A DNA stretch of 64,000 nucleotides from Heliobacterium mobile (GCF_009720735.1 NZ_WNKU01000011.1:1-64000); one strand, 5' to 3'. Positions 8,416 to 19,744 are shown, numbered from the stretch's first letter. Translations and numbers: made by a program. Notes: generated by a model not told the origin, from the letters alone.

Positions 8416-11400
8416 TTACCCAGCCAGTTCCTTTAGCTTATCCCACCAGGCCGCTGAATTTCCGTCCTGGTAGCTTCCCATTGCCTGGTAGCTCGGTGGG
8501 TTGCCGTCACGAATCATACGGATGGCCTCTAAGAGCGCCCCAGCTGTGTCGAGGGAAGTCAAGCAGGGCACGCGGTATTCCGAAGCGGCCCGGCGGATGC
8601 GGAAGCCGGGACGTCCAGCCACCTTGCCCCGGGTCGGCGTGTTGATGACCAGTTGAATGGCGCCGTCTTTGATCTGATCCAGGAGCAGTTGCAGCGAGTG
8701 GTCTGCCGTATTGACAGTGGTGACGGTGATGCCCGCCCGTTTCAAGGCTGATGCGGTCTGCTTCGTGGCGACGATCTTGAAGCCGAGATCCGCATAGTCC
8801 CGGATGAGGCCGGCCACTTCTTCCTTATCGCGTTCGGCGACGGAGACGAGCAGCGTGCCGCTCGTGGGGATCTTCATGCCGGCACCGGTCATGGCTTTGT
8901 ACAGGGCCGACGACAGTTCGAAGTCGACGCCCATCACCTCACCGGTGGACTTCATTTCCGGTCCTAAGGAGATATCTACGTCGGTCAGCTTTTCAAAGGA
9001 GAAGACCGGTGCTTTGACGATCGTGTAGGCTGTTTCGGGCCAGAGGCCGGTGCTGTAGCCTAGTTCGGCCAGGCTCTTGCCGAGCATGATCTGCACGGCC
9101 ACTTTGATCATCGGTACGCCGGTGACCTTCGAAAGGATGGGCACCGTCCGGGAAGCCCGGGGGTTTACTTCCAGCACGTACACTTTACCCTGGTTGTCCA
9201 CGACGTACTGGATGTTTAAGAGGCCCACCACCTGCAAGGCCTTGGCGATGCGCAAGGTGTAGTCGACGATGGTCTCCCGCTCGGCCGTCGTGAGCGTCTG
9301 CGGCGGGTAAACAGCCATGGAGTCACCCGAGTGGACGCCGGCCCGCTCGATGTGTTCGAAGATGCCGGGGATGAGGGTGTCCGTGCCGTCGCTGATGGCG
9401 TCCACTTCCACCTCTTTGCCCCGGATGTACTTGTCGACTAAGATGGGGTGTTTCGGGCTGATGCGGACAGCCGTCTCCATGTAGGACTCTAAGTCTTTGA
9501 CGTTTTCCACGACTTCCATGGCCCGGCCGCCGATGACATAGCTCGGGCGGACGAGGACCGGGAAGCCCAGTTCTTCGGCGATGGCTTTCGCTTCAGCGGC
9601 GCTCGTCGCCGTTTTTCCTTCCGACTGGGGAATGCCTAGGCTTTTTAAGAGCGCTTCAAACTTCTTGCGGTCTTCGGCCGCGTCGATGCCTTCTAAGGAC
9701 GTGCCTAGGATCTTCACGCCGTGCTCGCTAAGGCCTGCCGCCAGGTTGATGGCCGTCTGACCGCCGAACTGAACGACAACGCCTTCGGGTTTTTCCTTCT
9801 CGACGATGTTCAAGACGTCTTCCAATGCCAGCGGCTCGAAGAAGAGCTTGTCGGCCGTATCGAAGTCGGTCGAGACCGTCTCGGGGTTGTTGTTGATGAT
9901 GATCGATTCGACACCGCAGTCGCGCAGGGCCCAGGCGGCGTGAACGGAGCAGTAGTCAAACTCGATGCCCTGGCCGATACGGATCGGGCCGGAGCCAAGG
10001 ACGATGACTTTTTGGCCCTCCGTTTGGCGAACCTCGTCTTCTTCCTCGTAGGTGGAATAGTAATAAGGGGTAGCCGCTTCAAACTCGGCGGCGCAGGTGT
10101 CGACCATCTTGTAGGTCGGCAGGATGTCATAGCTCTTCCGGGCTTCCCGGACGACTTGCGTGGAGATGTTGGCGATTTTGGCGATCTGGTAGTCGGAGAA
10201 GCCGAGCACCTTCGCCTCGTGGAGCACCTCTTCGTCGACAGGCCACTGTTCGAGCTGCGCTTCGAAGTCGACGAGGCCTTTTATCTTGACCAAGAACCAG
10301 GGGTCGATCTGGGAGATCTGGTGAATCTCCCGGACGGACCAGTCCCGGCGGAACGCTTGGGCGACAGCAAAGAGGCGCTCGTCGTCGGCTTTTTTCAGCT
10401 TGTTTTCGATCTCGATATCGGTCCAGGTAGCGGCACCGGGCAGGCGCAGGCCGTAGACGCCCGTCTCTAGGGAGCGGACCGCTTTTTGCAGCGCCCCTTC
10501 GAAGGTGCGGTCGATAGCCATGACCTCGCCCGTCGCTTTCATCTGGGTCGTCAGCGTCCGGTCGGCCGTGACGAACTTGTCAAAGGGCCAGCGGGGGATT
10601 TTGACGACACAGTAGTCCAAGGTGGGCTCAAAGCAGGCCGTCGTCTTGCCGGTGACGGGGTTGGTGATCTCATCGAGGGTGAGGCCGATGGCGATCTTGG
10701 CGGCCATCTTGGCGATGGGGTAGCCTGTCGCCTTGGAGGCCAGCGCCGATGAGCGGCTTACCCGGGGGTTGACCTCGATGACGATGTATTCACATTTGAA
10801 GGGATGGAGGGCGAACTGGACGTTGCAGCCCCCTTCCACTTTCAGTTCCCGGATGATCTTTAAAGCGGCTGTCCGCAGCATCTGGTACTCTTTGTCGGTG
10901 AGTGTCTGTGACGGTGCCACGACGATGGAGTCGCCTGTATGGATGCCGACAGGGTCGAAGTTTTCCATGTTACAGATGGTGATGCAGTTGTTATTAGCGT
11001 CACGCATCACTTCGTATTCGATCTCTTTCCAGCCGGCGACGCTCTGCTCTAAGAGAACCTGGCCGATCATGGACTTCTTGAGGCCCATGTCGCAGATGGT
11101 GAGCAGTTCTGTTTCGTTGTGGGCGATGCCGCCGCCGGTGCCGCCTAAGGTGTAGGCAGGGCGGATGATCAAGGGATAGCCGGTCTTGTTAGCGAAGGCG
11201 ACCGCCTGGTCTAAGCTGGAGACGATGTCCGAGAGCGGGATCGGCTCGTTGAGGTCCTGCATCGTCTGCTTGAACAGTTCCCGGTCTTCGGCCTTCTTGA
11301 TGGCTTCGATGGAGGTGCCCAAGAGGCGCACCTGGTATTTTTCCAAAACGCCCGCTTGGCTTAAGGCCACCGCCAGGTTCAGGCCGGTCTGGCCGCCGAG

Positions 11401-11667
11401 GGTGGGCAGCAGGCCGTCGGGACGCTCTTGGTCGATGATGCGGGTCAGCGAGGGCACGTTGAGCGGTTCAATATAGACATGATCGGCGATGTTCGCATCG
11501 GTCATGATGGTCGCCGGGTTGGAGTTGACGAGAACGACTTCCAGGCCTTCTTCTTTCAAGGCTTTGCAAGCCTGGGTGCCGGCATAGTCGAATTCCGCCG
11601 CCTGCCCGATGATGATGGGTCCCGACCCGATGACGAGGACTTTTTTCAGTGTAGGGTCTTTCGGCAA
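8416..11667 (-). CDS. carB: Carbamoyl-phosphate synthase large subunit
   Basis: The large, synthetase subunit makes carbamoyl phosphate from bicarbonate, two ATP and ammonia delivered by CarA. The 1083-residue product has the expected duplicated ATP-grasp halves. Each opens with a nucleotide-binding block ([21 protein letters not shown] near residue 10, [21 protein letters not shown] near 555). A C-terminal MGS-like allosteric domain follows from about residue 940 ([20 protein letters not shown]). It begins 20 bases after the carA stop. Its place inside the arginine operon suggests this pair serves arginine synthesis. Whether a second, pyrimidine set exists cannot be told here. Confidence 0.97.
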   Translation of the reverse strand: MPKDPTLKKVLVIGSGPIIIGQAAEFDYAGTQACKALKEEGLEVVLVNSNPATIMTDANIADHVYIEPLNVPSLTRIIDQERPDGLLPTLGGQTGLNLAVALSQAGVLEKYQVRLLGTSIEAIKKAEDRELFKQTMQDLNEPIPLSDIVSSLDQAVAFANKTGYPLIIRPAYTLGGTGGGIAHNETELLTICDMGLKKSMIGQVLLEQSVAGWKEIEYEVMRDANNNCITICNMENFDPVGIHTGDSIVVAPSQTLTDKEYQMLRTAALKIIRELKVEGGCNVQFALHPFKCEYIVIEVNPRVSRSSALASKATGYPIAKMAAKIAIGLTLDEITNPVTGKTTACFEPTLDYCVVKIPRWPFDKFVTADRTLTTQMKATGEVMAIDRTFEGALQKAVRSLETGVYGLRLPGAATWTDIEIENKLKKADDERLFAVAQAFRRDWSVREIHQISQIDPWFLVKIKGLVDFEAQLEQWPVDEEVLHEAKVLGFSDYQIAKIANISTQVVREARKSYDILPTYKMVDTCAAEFEAATPYYYSTYEEEDEVRQTEGQKVIVLGSGPIRIGQGIEFDYCSVHAAWALRDCGVESIIINNNPETVSTDFDTADKLFFEPLALEDVLNIVEKEKPEGVVVQFGGQTAINLAAGLSEHGVKILGTSLEGIDAAEDRKKFEALLKSLGIPQSEGKTATSAAEAKAIAEELGFPVLVRPSYVIGGRAMEVVENVKDLESYMETAVRISPKHPILVDKYIRGKEVEVDAISDGTDTLIPGIFEHIERAGVHSGDSMAVYPPQTLTTAERETIVDYTLRIAKALQVVGLLNIQYVVDNQGKVYVLEVNPRASRTVPILSKVTGVPMIKVAVQIMLGKSLAELGYSTGLWPETAYTIVKAPVFSFEKLTDVDISLGPEMKSTGEVMGVDFELSSALYKAMTGAGMKIPTSGTLLVSVAERDKEEVAGLIRDYADLGFKIVATKQTASALKRAGITVTTVNTADHSLQLLLDQIKDGAIQLVINTPTRGKVAGRPGFRIRRAASEYRVPCLTSLDTAGALLEAIRMIRDGNPPSYQAMGSYQDGNSAAWWDKLKELAG

Positions 11668-11687
11668 GGGGTGTTCCTCCTCTTTCG

Positions 11688-12923
11688 TTACGCCAGGGCC
11701 TTCTGGGTGCGCTGGGCCATGTTGGCGATAAATTCGTCAAACAAGTAGGCCGAGTCTTCCGGGCCCGGGGCCGCTTCGGGGTGGTACTGCACCGAGTAGA
11801 CAGGCAGATGGATGTGGCGCAAGCCTTCGACGGTGCCGTCGTTGGCGTTGCGGTGGCTGACGACGAGTTCTTTCGGTAAGGATGCCTCGTCGATGGCATA
11901 GCCGTGGTTCTGGGACGTGATGAAGACCCGGCCCGTGCGCAGGTCCTTGACAGGGTGGTTGGCACCCCGGTGGCCGAACTTGAGCTTGTAGGCGTCAGCA
12001 CCAGCGGCGAGGGCGGTGAGCTGGTGGCCGAGGCAGATGCCGAAGATGGGCAGCGGCGCGGTCGTACCGTTTAAGAAAGCCCGGACAGTTTTGATCGCAT
12101 CGGGCACGTCTTTCGGGTCTCCCGGGCCGTTGCTTAAAAAGAGGCCCTCCGGAGCGGCGCTGGCGATCTCTTCAGCCGGTGTGTCGGCCGGGAAGACCAT
12201 CAGGTGGCAGTCGAGCGCTTTGAGCATGCGCAAGATGTTTTCTTTGATGCCGAAGTCGAGGACGGCGACGCGGTAGCCGTCGCCGGGGATGACGTAGGCT
12301 TGCGGCGTCGTAACAGAGCGGACCAGGTGGGGACCGGCGACGAGGAGCTTTTGGACCGATTTTAGTTGTTCCATCCAGTACTCCTGGGCAGGCGCTTCCA
12401 TCTGTTCCTGCAGTTCCAAAAGATTCACCCGGCCGCCGCGGCGGAGCGTTTGCAGGGCTTCCCCTTCCCAGCCTTCCTCGTGGGCGGCTTGGTTGATGAT
12501 GGCTCCCCGCAAAGTGCCGTACTCACGGATGCGGCGGGTCAAGGACCGGGTATCGATGCCGGCGATGCCGGGGATCCCATACTGGGCTAAGTAATGGTCC
12601 AGCGTTTTTTCGGACCGGTAGTTCGACGGGCGGGCGCAAGCTTCCCGGACGATAAAGCCTCGTACTTGCGGGCGGACCGATTCGGCATCGCCCGAGTTGA
12701 TGCCGTAGTTGCCGATGAGGGGATAGGTCATGGTGACGATCTGTCCGGCGTAGGAGGGGTCCGTGAGGACCTCCTGGTAGCCGGTCATGCCTGTATTGAA
12801 GACGACTTCGCCGGAGTTGCTGCCGCCCCGGTAGCCAAAGGGAAGTCCTTTGTACAAGGTGCCGTCTTCGAGCAGTAGGTAGGCGGCGGGACCTTTGCCT
12901 TTCGTTCCGACGCCATGGGTCAT
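11688..12923 (-). CDS. carA: Carbamoyl-phosphate synthase small subunit
   Basis: The glutaminase subunit hydrolyses glutamine and passes ammonia to CarB. The 411 residues comprise an N-terminal CarA-specific domain and a C-terminal class I glutamine amidotransferase domain. The nucleophile Cys297 is in FGICLGHQ, and the His-x-Glu of the triad is in [10 protein letters not shown]. The ATG at 12923 has GGAGGG upstream and overlaps the argD stop by four bases (ATGA), so the two are likely translationally coupled. Confidence 0.97.
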   Translation of the reverse strand: MTHGVGTKGKGPAAYLLLEDGTLYKGLPFGYRGGSNSGEVVFNTGMTGYQEVLTDPSYAGQIVTMTYPLIGNYGINSGDAESVRPQVRGFIVREACARPSNYRSEKTLDHYLAQYGIPGIAGIDTRSLTRRIREYGTLRGAIINQAAHEEGWEGEALQTLRRGGRVNLLELQEQMEAPAQEYWMEQLKSVQKLLVAGPHLVRSVTTPQAYVIPGDGYRVAVLDFGIKENILRMLKALDCHLMVFPADTPAEEIASAAPEGLFLSNGPGDPKDVPDAIKTVRAFLNGTTAPLPIFGICLGHQLTALAAGADAYKLKFGHRGANHPVKDLRTGRVFITSQNHGYAIDEASLPKELVVSHRNANDGTVEGLRHIHLPVYSVQYHPEAAPGPEDSAYLFDEFIANMAQRTQKALA

Positions 12924-14146
12924 GCCGGGGTCCCTCCTGCATTGGCCTCAACGGAAGCGAGGACTTCTTCTAAGATGGCCACCGCATGGTCGATATCCTC
13001 TTTGGTGATGATCAGCGGTGGCAGGAAGCGCAGCACGTTGACAGCGGTGCAGTTGATGATCAAGCCTTTTTCCAGGCAGGCGGCGACAATGTCGGCACCG
13101 GGACGGTCGAGCTCACAGGCTAGGATAAGGCCGAGGCCGCGCACTTCCTGGATGAAGGTGTATTTTTCAGCGAGGCGGTTTAAGTGCCCTCTGAAGTAGG
13201 CGCCCATTTCGAGGCAGTGTGCCAGGAGGCCGCCCTGGACGAGCACATCCATCGTGGCTACACCGGCTGCGGTGACGAGGGGGTTGCCGCCAAAGGTGGA
13301 GGCGTGGTCTCCCGGCTCGAAGGCGCTGGCTACTTCGTCCGTAGCCAGCAAGGCACCGATGGGGGTGCCGCCGCCGAGGGCTTTGGCCAAGGTCATGATG
13401 TGGGGCGTGATGCCGTAGTGTTCGTGGGCGAAGAGTTTGCCCGTCCGGCCGAGGCCTGACTGGACTTCGTCAAAGATGAGGAGCAGGTTCTGCTCTTTCG
13501 CTAGTTTGGCGAGTCCTTCCCAGAAGGCTGGTTCGGCTAGGTTAACGCCGCCTTCGCCCTGCACCGGTTCGACCATGATGGCGCAGGTGTGCGGGCCGAT
13601 CGCTTTTTCCAAGGCTTTCAAATCGCCGAAGGGGACATAGCGGAAGCCTTCCGGCAGGGGGGTAAAGGCTTTTTGGTATTTCGGCTGGGCCGTAGCGGTC
13701 ACCGTCGCCAAGGTGCGGCCATGGAAGGATTTTTCCATGGTGATGATCTCGTATTTATCGGGGCCCATGTGCAGTTTGGCGTACTTGCGGGCCAGTTTGA
13801 TGGCGCCTTCGTTCGCTTCGGCGCCGGAGTTGCAGAAGAAGACTTTGTCGGCAAAGCTGTTTTCGACGAGGCTCTGGGCCAATTCGATCTGGGGCTCGAT
13901 CCAGTAGAGGTTGGACACGTGGATCAGTTGATCGACTTGGGCTTTGACGGCTTCCGTCACTTTGGGATGGCAGTGTCCCAGGGAGTTGACGGCCAGACCA
14001 GCCAGGAAGTCCAGGTATTCCCGTCCGTCGGCGTCCCAGACTTTGGCCCCTTCCCCTTTGACCAGGGCGATTGGGAGCCGGCCGTAGGTGTTCATTACAT
14101 ATTTCTTGCCCAGTTTGACCAGTTGGGCGTTGCTTTTTTTGGTCAT
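12920..14146 (-). CDS. argD: Acetylornithine aminotransferase
   Basis: A PLP-dependent class III aminotransferase that converts N-acetylglutamate semialdehyde and glutamate to N-acetylornithine and 2-oxoglutarate. The 408 residues carry the PLP-phosphate motif NSGAEANEGA near 106, the DEVQSGLGRTG block near 226, and the Schiff-base Lys255 in TLAKALGGG. GGGAGGAACGAG precedes the ATG at 14146. It lies between argB and carA. In some bacteria the same enzyme also serves lysine synthesis; that cannot be judged here. Confidence 0.95.
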   Translation of the reverse strand: MTKKSNAQLVKLGKKYVMNTYGRLPIALVKGEGAKVWDADGREYLDFLAGLAVNSLGHCHPKVTEAVKAQVDQLIHVSNLYWIEPQIELAQSLVENSFADKVFFCNSGAEANEGAIKLARKYAKLHMGPDKYEIITMEKSFHGRTLATVTATAQPKYQKAFTPLPEGFRYVPFGDLKALEKAIGPHTCAIMVEPVQGEGGVNLAEPAFWEGLAKLAKEQNLLLIFDEVQSGLGRTGKLFAHEHYGITPHIMTLAKALGGGTPIGALLATDEVASAFEPGDHASTFGGNPLVTAAGVATMDVLVQGGLLAHCLEMGAYFRGHLNRLAEKYTFIQEVRGLGLILACELDRPGADIVAACLEKGLIINCTAVNVLRFLPPLIITKEDIDHAVAILEEVLASVEANAGGTPA

Positions 14147-14259
14147 GGCTCGTTCCTCCCATATGGATTATTTTATCTCTTTCGCAAAAAGGGAATCTGA
14201 ATTTAGATCGAAATCTAGGGTGGAATAACAGAATGATCGATTTGGGCGAAGTGGCGGAA

Positions 14260-15147
14260 CTACTTAACGACCATAGTCCCAACGCCCTTGTCCGTGAAGA
14301 CTTCCAAGAGCAGCGAGTGGGGGATGCGCCCGTCGATGATGTGGGTCTGTCCCACACCGCCTTGGAGGGCGTCGACACAGCACTGCACTTTGGGGATCAT
14401 GCCGCCGGCGATGACGCCCGATTCGACGAGGTTGGGCACTTCGTCGATCTGCAGCGATGAGATGATGCTCGATTTATCGTGAAAATCTTTGAGAATGCCT
14501 TCCACATCAGTGAGCAGGACCAGTTTGTCGGCTTCTAAAGCTTGAGCCAGTTCGCCGGCAGCCGTATCGGCGTTGATGTTGTAGGCTTCGCCTTTTTCTC
14601 CGGCGCCGATAGGGGCGATGACGGGGATGTAGCCTTGGTCGGACAGCTCCCGCACCAGTTCCGGGTTGATCTTGACGACGTCGCCCACAAAGCCGATGTC
14701 GGTGGGAACCCGTTCGCCGGCCTCGTTTTTGACGAGCTCAAAGCGCTTTTTCGCTTGCATAAGGCCGCCGTCTTTGCCGCAGAGGCCGACGGCGCGGCCG
14801 CCGAAGCGCTGGATCAGGGCGACGATCTCTTTATTGAGTTTACCGGCGAGAACCATTTCGACGATCTCCATGGTCGCTTCGTCGGTGACACGCAAGCCCT
14901 GGATGAAGTGGGACTGGATGCCGAGGCGCTTGAGCATGTTGTTGATCTCCGGTCCGCCGCCGTGAACCAGGACGGGATGGATGCCGACGAATTTCATCAA
15001 GATGACATCCATGATGACTGCTTCTTTGAGCTGGTCGTTGACCATGGCGGCGCCGCCGTATTTGATGACAACGGTCTTGCCGTTGAATTTTTTGATGTAG
15101 GGCAGGGCTTCGACGAGGATGCCCGCTTTTTCCAGGGCCTTTAGCAA
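14260..15147 (-). CDS. argB: Acetylglutamate kinase
   Basis: Phosphorylates N-acetylglutamate on its side-chain carboxylate. The 295-residue product has the amino-acid-kinase fold signatures [11 protein letters not shown] near 25, [10 protein letters not shown] near 60 and, near 160, [12 protein letters not shown] chose the TTG at 15147 because GGAGAGA lies just upstream, the residues after it match the family N-terminus, and no ATG is nearby. It is 22 bases downstream of argJ. This enzyme is often the feedback-inhibited step in organisms with an argJ cycle. Confidence 0.95.
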   Translation of the reverse strand: MLKALEKAGILVEALPYIKKFNGKTVVIKYGGAAMVNDQLKEAVIMDVILMKFVGIHPVLVHGGGPEINNMLKRLGIQSHFIQGLRVTDEATMEIVEMVLAGKLNKEIVALIQRFGGRAVGLCGKDGGLMQAKKRFELVKNEAGERVPTDIGFVGDVVKINPELVRELSDQGYIPVIAPIGAGEKGEAYNINADTAAGELAQALEADKLVLLTDVEGILKDFHDKSSIISSLQIDEVPNLVESGVIAGGMIPKVQCCVDALQGGVGQTHIIDGRIPHSLLLEVFTDKGVGTMVVK

Positions 15148-15169
15148 GTGGCTCTCTCCTTTGATTTCT

Positions 15170-16381
15170 CTAACTCCGGTAGTCGGCGTTGATCTTTACA
15201 TAATCATAGGTCAGGTCGCAGCCCCAGGCGGCGGCGGAGAAGTCGCCATCGTGCAGTTGGACTGTGACGACCACTTCTTTTTGCTTCAGCGCTTCCGTCG
15301 CTTCCGCTTCGGAGAAGTTCAGGGCCATGCCCTGCTTCGCCGTCTGTACGGAACCGAGGTAGACGTCCACTTTGTTCGGGTCGAAATTGGCCCCCGAATA
15401 GCCGATGGCGCACATGACCCGGCCCCAGTTGGCATCGTTGCCGAAGACGGCCGACTTAAAGAGGCTCGATTTGACGACAGCCATAGCCGCTTTTTTCGCA
15501 TCCGCTTCGGTGGCGGCACCTTCGACGCGCACTTCGATGAGCTTCGTCGCCCCTTCGCCGTCCCGGGCGATGGCTTTCGCCAGCTCGATGGAGAGAGCCG
15601 TTAAGGCGGCCGTGAAGGCTTCATAGTCGGCGCCTTCGCTGTCGATGGACGGTGCGCCGGCGCAGCCGTTGGCCAGGATGAGGGCCATGTCGTTGGTGGA
15701 GGTGTCGCCGTCGACAGAGATCATGTTATAAGAAACCTGGACCGAGCGGGTCAAGGCTTTTTGCAGCAGTTCCGGAGCGATGGCGGCGTCGGTCGTGTAG
15801 AAGGCCAGCATGGTGGCCATGTTGGGATGGATCATGCCGGAGCCTTTGGCCATGCCGCCGATGGTGACGGTTTTGCCGCCGATGACCACTTCCACCTTCC
15901 CTGTCTTCGGAACGAGGTCTGTCGTCATGATGGCCCGGGAGGCCACTTCGCCGCCGTCCGGCGACAGGGCGCAGCCGAGGCTGTCGATGCCGGCCAGAAT
16001 CTTTTCCATAGGCATGGGCTGGCCGATGACACCGGTCGAGGCGACGGCGACGGCTTGAGCATCGATGCCGAGGACTTCGGCCGTCTTGACGGTCATCTGG
16101 CGGGCGTCGACGAGGCCCCGCTCGCCGTTACAGGCGTTGGCGTTGCCAGCGTTGACGACGACCGCTTTTAATGGGCCGGCGGCGATATGTTCTTTCGTCA
16201 CTTGCAGCGGCGCCGCCTGGACTTTGTTCGTCGTATAGACGGCCGCGGCGGCGGCAGGCACTTCGCTGACGATGAGGGCCATATCGAGGATGCCGGGCTT
16301 TTTGATGCCGGCGGCGATGCCGGCCCCTTGAAATCCCGCAGGGGATGTGACGTTGCCTTGCACTACAGGCGGAAGTTGCAT
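15170..16381 (-). CDS. argJ: Glutamate N-acetyltransferase / amino-acid acetyltransferase
   Basis: ArgJ recycles the acetyl group from N-acetylornithine to glutamate and, in bifunctional forms, also makes N-acetylglutamate from acetyl-CoA. The 403-residue precursor cleaves itself into two chains at the Thr of the ATML motif, seen here in [16 protein letters not shown] near residue 190. No argA is present, consistent with the cyclic pathway. The ATG at 16381 follows GGAGCG. A 130-base gap separates it from argC. Whether it is mono- or bifunctional cannot be read from sequence alone. Confidence 0.95.
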   Translation of the reverse strand: MQLPPVVQGNVTSPAGFQGAGIAAGIKKPGILDMALIVSEVPAAAAAVYTTNKVQAAPLQVTKEHIAAGPLKAVVVNAGNANACNGERGLVDARQMTVKTAEVLGIDAQAVAVASTGVIGQPMPMEKILAGIDSLGCALSPDGGEVASRAIMTTDLVPKTGKVEVVIGGKTVTIGGMAKGSGMIHPNMATMLAFYTTDAAIAPELLQKALTRSVQVSYNMISVDGDTSTNDMALILANGCAGAPSIDSEGADYEAFTAALTALSIELAKAIARDGEGATKLIEVRVEGAATEADAKKAAMAVVKSSLFKSAVFGNDANWGRVMCAIGYSGANFDPNKVDVYLGSVQTAKQGMALNFSEAEATEALKQKEVVVTVQLHDGDFSAAAWGCDLTYDYVKINADYRS

Positions 16382-16511
16382 CGGGGTTCGCTCCTATCTA
16401 TCGGTTCAATGAAGTTGGTTGCATGGCTGAATGGGTAACGGAGTGACTCGGTTTCTTGTTTTCTGACTGCCTTTTCGGGAAGGGAAGTTCCCTGTCGCGG
16501 AACTTCCCGCC

Positions 16512-17567
16512 TTAGGGGAACATCCCGGGAGCTTCAATGGCCGTCTTTTCAGGCAGTCCGAAGAGGATGTTCATATTCTGAATGGCCTGGCCGGAGGCGC
16601 CTTTAACCAGGTTGTCGATGGCGGTGGAGACGATGATGCGGCCCGTGCGCTCTTCGACGGTGACGCCGATAAAGGCGTGGTTCGAGCCGTAGCTCCATTT
16701 GGTGTGGGGCCAGACGCCTTCCTTCATCACGTGGACGAAGAATTCGCCGGCGTAAAATTCCTGGTACATTTGCCGCAGTTCGTCGGTGGTGATCTTGACC
16801 CCTGCTTGGATATCGGCATAGACCGTGGCCAAGATGCCCCGGGTCATGGGGGTCAGGTGCGGTGTGAAGGAGATAGCCATTTGGTCGGCCTGCAGGCCGG
16901 CCCGCTCAGCGATCTCTTGCTCGATCTCGGGGATGTGGCGGTGTTTGCCCACGTTGTAGGCGTTGATATTTTCATTCGCTTCAGCGTAAAGGGAAGGCGT
17001 GTTCAATTTCCGTCCCGCCCCCGATACGCCCGATTTGGCGTCGATGATGAGGCGGCGTTCGTTGATGATGCCTTTGCCAAGGATCGGCGCTACACTCAGG
17101 ACGGACGCCGTCGGGTAACACCCGGGGTTGGCGACGACGCGGGCTTTCGCCACGGCTTCCCGTTTCAGCTCCGGTAAGCCGTAGACGGCTTCGACCAACA
17201 GTTCCGGTGCGTCATGGTGCGTGCTGTACCACTTTTCATAGACATCGGCCCGGCGGAAGCGGAAGTCGGCACCTAAATCGATCACCTTTTTGCCTTGGCG
17301 CAGGCTTTCGACGACCCAGGGAACAGACAAGCCGTGCGGGACGGCTAAAAAGAGCACATCGGCGTCAGCGACGATTTCCTCGATATGTTGAGGGCTGCAA
17401 TGTAAATCGACCTGATCGGCAAAGTGATGAAAGACGCTTTCATAGGGTTGACCGGCATATTGCTGGGAGGTCAAGCCGACAAGCTTTACTTCCGGATGCC
17501 GGGAGAGCAGGCGGACCAGTTCGGCCCCTGTATACCCGGTCGCGCCAACGATGGCTGCACGTATCAT
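16512..17567 (-). CDS. argC: N-acetyl-gamma-glutamyl-phosphate reductase
   Basis: NADPH-dependent reduction of N-acetylglutamyl phosphate to the semialdehyde. The 351-residue product has an N-terminal Rossmann motif (GATGYTGAELVRLL), the catalytic Cys150 in ANPGCYPT and a downstream HRHIPEIEQE segment with a likely catalytic His. The start at 17567 follows GAGGAGGTCTAG. It is the first gene of the arginine operon and lies about 35 bases downstream of a promoter overlaid by two ARG-box-like sites, so the whole run argC to argF is probably arginine-repressed from here. Confidence 0.96.
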   Translation of the reverse strand: MIRAAIVGATGYTGAELVRLLSRHPEVKLVGLTSQQYAGQPYESVFHHFADQVDLHCSPQHIEEIVADADVLFLAVPHGLSVPWVVESLRQGKKVIDLGADFRFRRADVYEKWYSTHHDAPELLVEAVYGLPELKREAVAKARVVANPGCYPTASVLSVAPILGKGIINERRLIIDAKSGVSGAGRKLNTPSLYAEANENINAYNVGKHRHIPEIEQEIAERAGLQADQMAISFTPHLTPMTRGILATVYADIQAGVKITTDELRQMYQEFYAGEFFVHVMKEGVWPHTKWSYGSNHAFIGVTVEERTGRIIVSTAIDNLVKGASGQAIQNMNILFGLPEKTAIEAPGMFP

Positions 17568-17600
17568 ATCTGCTAGACCTCCTCATACTTCTGTATAACG

Positions 17601-17637
17601 ATAGAATAATTATACGTTATACTGTATATTCATTCAA
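17601..17637 (-). promoter_or_regulatory. argC promoter with tandem ARG-box-like operators
   Basis: On the minus strand TTGAAT (17632-17637) and TATAAT (17609-17614) are 17 bases apart, a good sigma-A promoter. Two 17-base stretches, 17601-17617 and 17621-17637, match the E. coli ARG box AATGAATAATTATTCAT at 13 and 12 positions by my count. They are separated by exactly 3 bases, the usual ArgR/AhrC tandem spacing. One covers the -10 box and the other the -35 box, which fits repression by arginine-bound ArgR. The argR gene is not in the window. Confidence 0.65.
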
Positions 17638-17665
17638 TCATTTTTTAGTTCCATTCCGCTTTTTC

Positions 17666-18601
17666 CTAAAGCCCCTGTTCTCCTTCGAAAAGGGCTTCTC
17701 TTTCGGCTGGCTCCGCCTTTTCCTCCTGGCTTCCGACGAGTTCGGCCGTGACGATACCGGCCAGCACGAGGAAGCAGCCGATGCCGCCGCGAATCGTCAG
17801 CATTTCACCAGCCAAGATGATGGCAAAGATGAGTGAAAAGACGGGCTCGGTGGCAAAAATCAGGGCTGTTCGCGTCGCCGTCGTGTACTTTTGCAGATGC
17901 ATCTGCGCTAAGAAGGCCAGCGACGTAGCCGGGATGGCCGTCAGCGCCAGGGCCAGCCAGACATCATATTGGAAGTTTCCCGCCGCCAGGGGTGGCTCCC
18001 AGACGGAGGAAAAGACAGAACAGGCGATGGCGACGACGACGAGCTGGCTTACAGTGAGCAAGATCGGATCATGGCGGCGGGTCACTTGGCCTGCCAGGTA
18101 AATATGTAGTCCAAAACAGACGGAACAGCCCAGGACGAGCAAGTCGCCGGGGTTGATCTGCAGGGTATCGGTGAGGGTGAGAAAACCGAGTCCGGCGATG
18201 GATAGGGCCACCCCGGCGAGCACCCCGCTCCGCGGTCTTTCTTTTAAGATCACCCAGGTGATGAGCGGGACCATGACCACAGACAAGCCGGTGATAAAAC
18301 CGGCGTTAGAAGAGGTCGTGTACTGTAAGCCGATCGTCTGCAGGGCATAGCCGCCAAAGAGGCAACCGCCTAAGAGAAATCCGTCCCGGCCGGTAGCCCG
18401 GGTCATCCGGGACCACCGGCCAGCCGTAAAGACTGCGAGAAAGAGGGCGGCGATGAAAAAGCGAATGGCTAAAAAAGCGTAGGGCGGGATGACGGCGATA
18501 GCATTTTTCACAGCCACGAAAGTTCCGCCCCAGATCGCCGCCACGGAGAGTAATACAACGTCAGCGGCAAGGGGAGAGATTCGCCAAGATTTCTGGTGCA
18601 T
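17666..18601 (-). CDS. EamA/DMT-family transporter
   Basis: A 311-residue integral membrane protein with about ten hydrophobic segments in two five-helix halves, as in the EamA drug/metabolite transporter superfamily. Each half has a typical opening (LLSVAAIWGGTFVAVKNAI near 17, GDLLVLGCSVCFGLHIYLAG near 153) and the second ends with FATEPVFSLIFA. The last 25 residues are charged and cytoplasmic. Substrates in this family range from amino acids to metabolites and cannot be predicted. It lies upstream of argC in the same direction but is separated from it by the argC promoter, so co-regulation is not implied. Confidence 0.85.
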   Translation of the reverse strand: MHQKSWRISPLAADVVLLSVAAIWGGTFVAVKNAIAVIPPYAFLAIRFFIAALFLAVFTAGRWSRMTRATGRDGFLLGGCLFGGYALQTIGLQYTTSSNAGFITGLSVVMVPLITWVILKERPRSGVLAGVALSIAGLGFLTLTDTLQINPGDLLVLGCSVCFGLHIYLAGQVTRRHDPILLTVSQLVVVAIACSVFSSVWEPPLAAGNFQYDVWLALALTAIPATSLAFLAQMHLQKYTTATRTALIFATEPVFSLIFAIILAGEMLTIRGGIGCFLVLAGIVTAELVGSQEEKAEPAEREALFEGEQGL

Positions 18602-18814
18602 TTAGATTTTCTGTCCTTTCAACGGGTCCTGGTTCAGTTACTGGTTCGATTCATGATTTACTGTTCTATTTCGAGTTCGTGTTTACATTTGCTTGGTTCG
18701 AGTTCATGGCTGCTGTCCGTCCTGGTATCTATGGATTAGTCAGCCCTAGATAATATTCCTAGTCTACGGTAAAGGGCAATTGAAGTTCAAGGGAAAAGCT
18801 CAAGTGTATGCTCT

Positions 18815-19744
18815 TTAGATATTGCCCAAGTAGACATGGTCCAGCCGTTCCCGTGCCAGCTCCCCGGCCCGCAGCATCGTCTCGCGCGGTGTCGGCTGTT
18901 CCTTGAATTTGTACTGTGGGAAATAGCGGCTCAGGTGAATCGGTGTGTCCCTACCCAGTTCCCGGGCAACCCAGTCGAAGAGTTCCACCAGTTCTTCTTC
19001 CCGGTCGTTGTGTCCGGGTACGACGAGGGTCGTCACTTCCAGGTGGCAAGCTGACTTGTATAGCTTGGCCGCCGTCAGCACTGGTTCTAGGCGGCCTTTG
19101 CACACGCCATGGTAGTAGTCCTCGGTGAAGCCTTTAATATCCAAGTTGACAGCATCGATATAGGGAAGCATGTCCTTGATCGGTTCGGCCTCCAGGTAAC
19201 CGTTCGTCACGAGGACGTTCTTCATCCCCGCCTCGTGAATGAGGGGAGCCGTATCGATGATGTATTCATACCATACACTCGGTTCCGAATAGGTGTAGGC
19301 GATACCGATATTCCCGTAGACTTTCGTCTCCTCGGCGAGCCGAAGGGCTTCCTCCGGTGGAATTAGCCGAAACTCGGCGTCATCGCGGTGGGCGATATGA
19401 TAGTTCTGGCAGAATCCGCAGTCGAAGTTACAGCCGAGGCTGCCGAAAGAGAGGATCTGGCTGCCTGGATGAAAACGCCGGAGCGGTTTTTTCTCGATCG
19501 GATCGATACTGAGGCCGGTCACTTTGCCGTAGTTCAGGCTGAAGAGGGTCCCCTTCTCGTTCATCCGTACCCGGCAGACGCCCACCTTCCCTTCCGGGAT
19601 ATGGCAGTGCCAGGGACAGAGACGACAGTGCACCTTCGGCGGATCGGGGTCATAGAACAGGGCTTCCCGTAAGGGACCCGCTTCCTCCATGACCAAACTC
19701 ATTCCCCCTTTGGACGTATTTCGACAGTTCTGTGTCGACGGCAT
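18815..19744 (-). CDS. AmmeMemoRadiSam-system radical SAM enzyme
   Basis: A radical SAM protein of about 300 residues. The cluster motif is C-x3-C-x2-C in LGCNFDCGFCQNYH near residue 109, preceded by an N-terminal cysteine group (CRLCPWHCHI) typical of the subfamily that travels with AMMECR1 and Memo proteins. Its reaction is not established. The start is uncertain: ATG at 19744 has a weak site, while an in-frame ATG 14 codons later (MSLVMEEAG) has AAAGGGGG almost touching it. The Memo/AMMECR1 gene lies upstream in the same direction, but the terminator at 19800-19827 separates them. Confidence 0.88.
   Translation of the reverse strand: MPSTQNCRNTSKGGMSLVMEEAGPLREALFYDPDPPKVHCRLCPWHCHIPEGKVGVCRVRMNEKGTLFSLNYGKVTGLSIDPIEKKPLRRFHPGSQILSFGSLGCNFDCGFCQNYHIAHRDDAEFRLIPPEEALRLAEETKVYGNIGIAYTYSEPSVWYEYIIDTAPLIHEAGMKNVLVTNGYLEAEPIKDMLPYIDAVNLDIKGFTEDYYHGVCKGRLEPVLTAAKLYKSACHLEVTTLVVPGHNDREEELVELFDWVARELGRDTPIHLSRYFPQYKFKEQPTPRETMLRAGELARERLDHVYLGNI

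Noticed and set aside
18602-18814. Short direct repeats (TTCGAGTTC-like) upstream of the EamA gene
   Set aside because: Imperfect and few; no regular spacing, so no clear operator.
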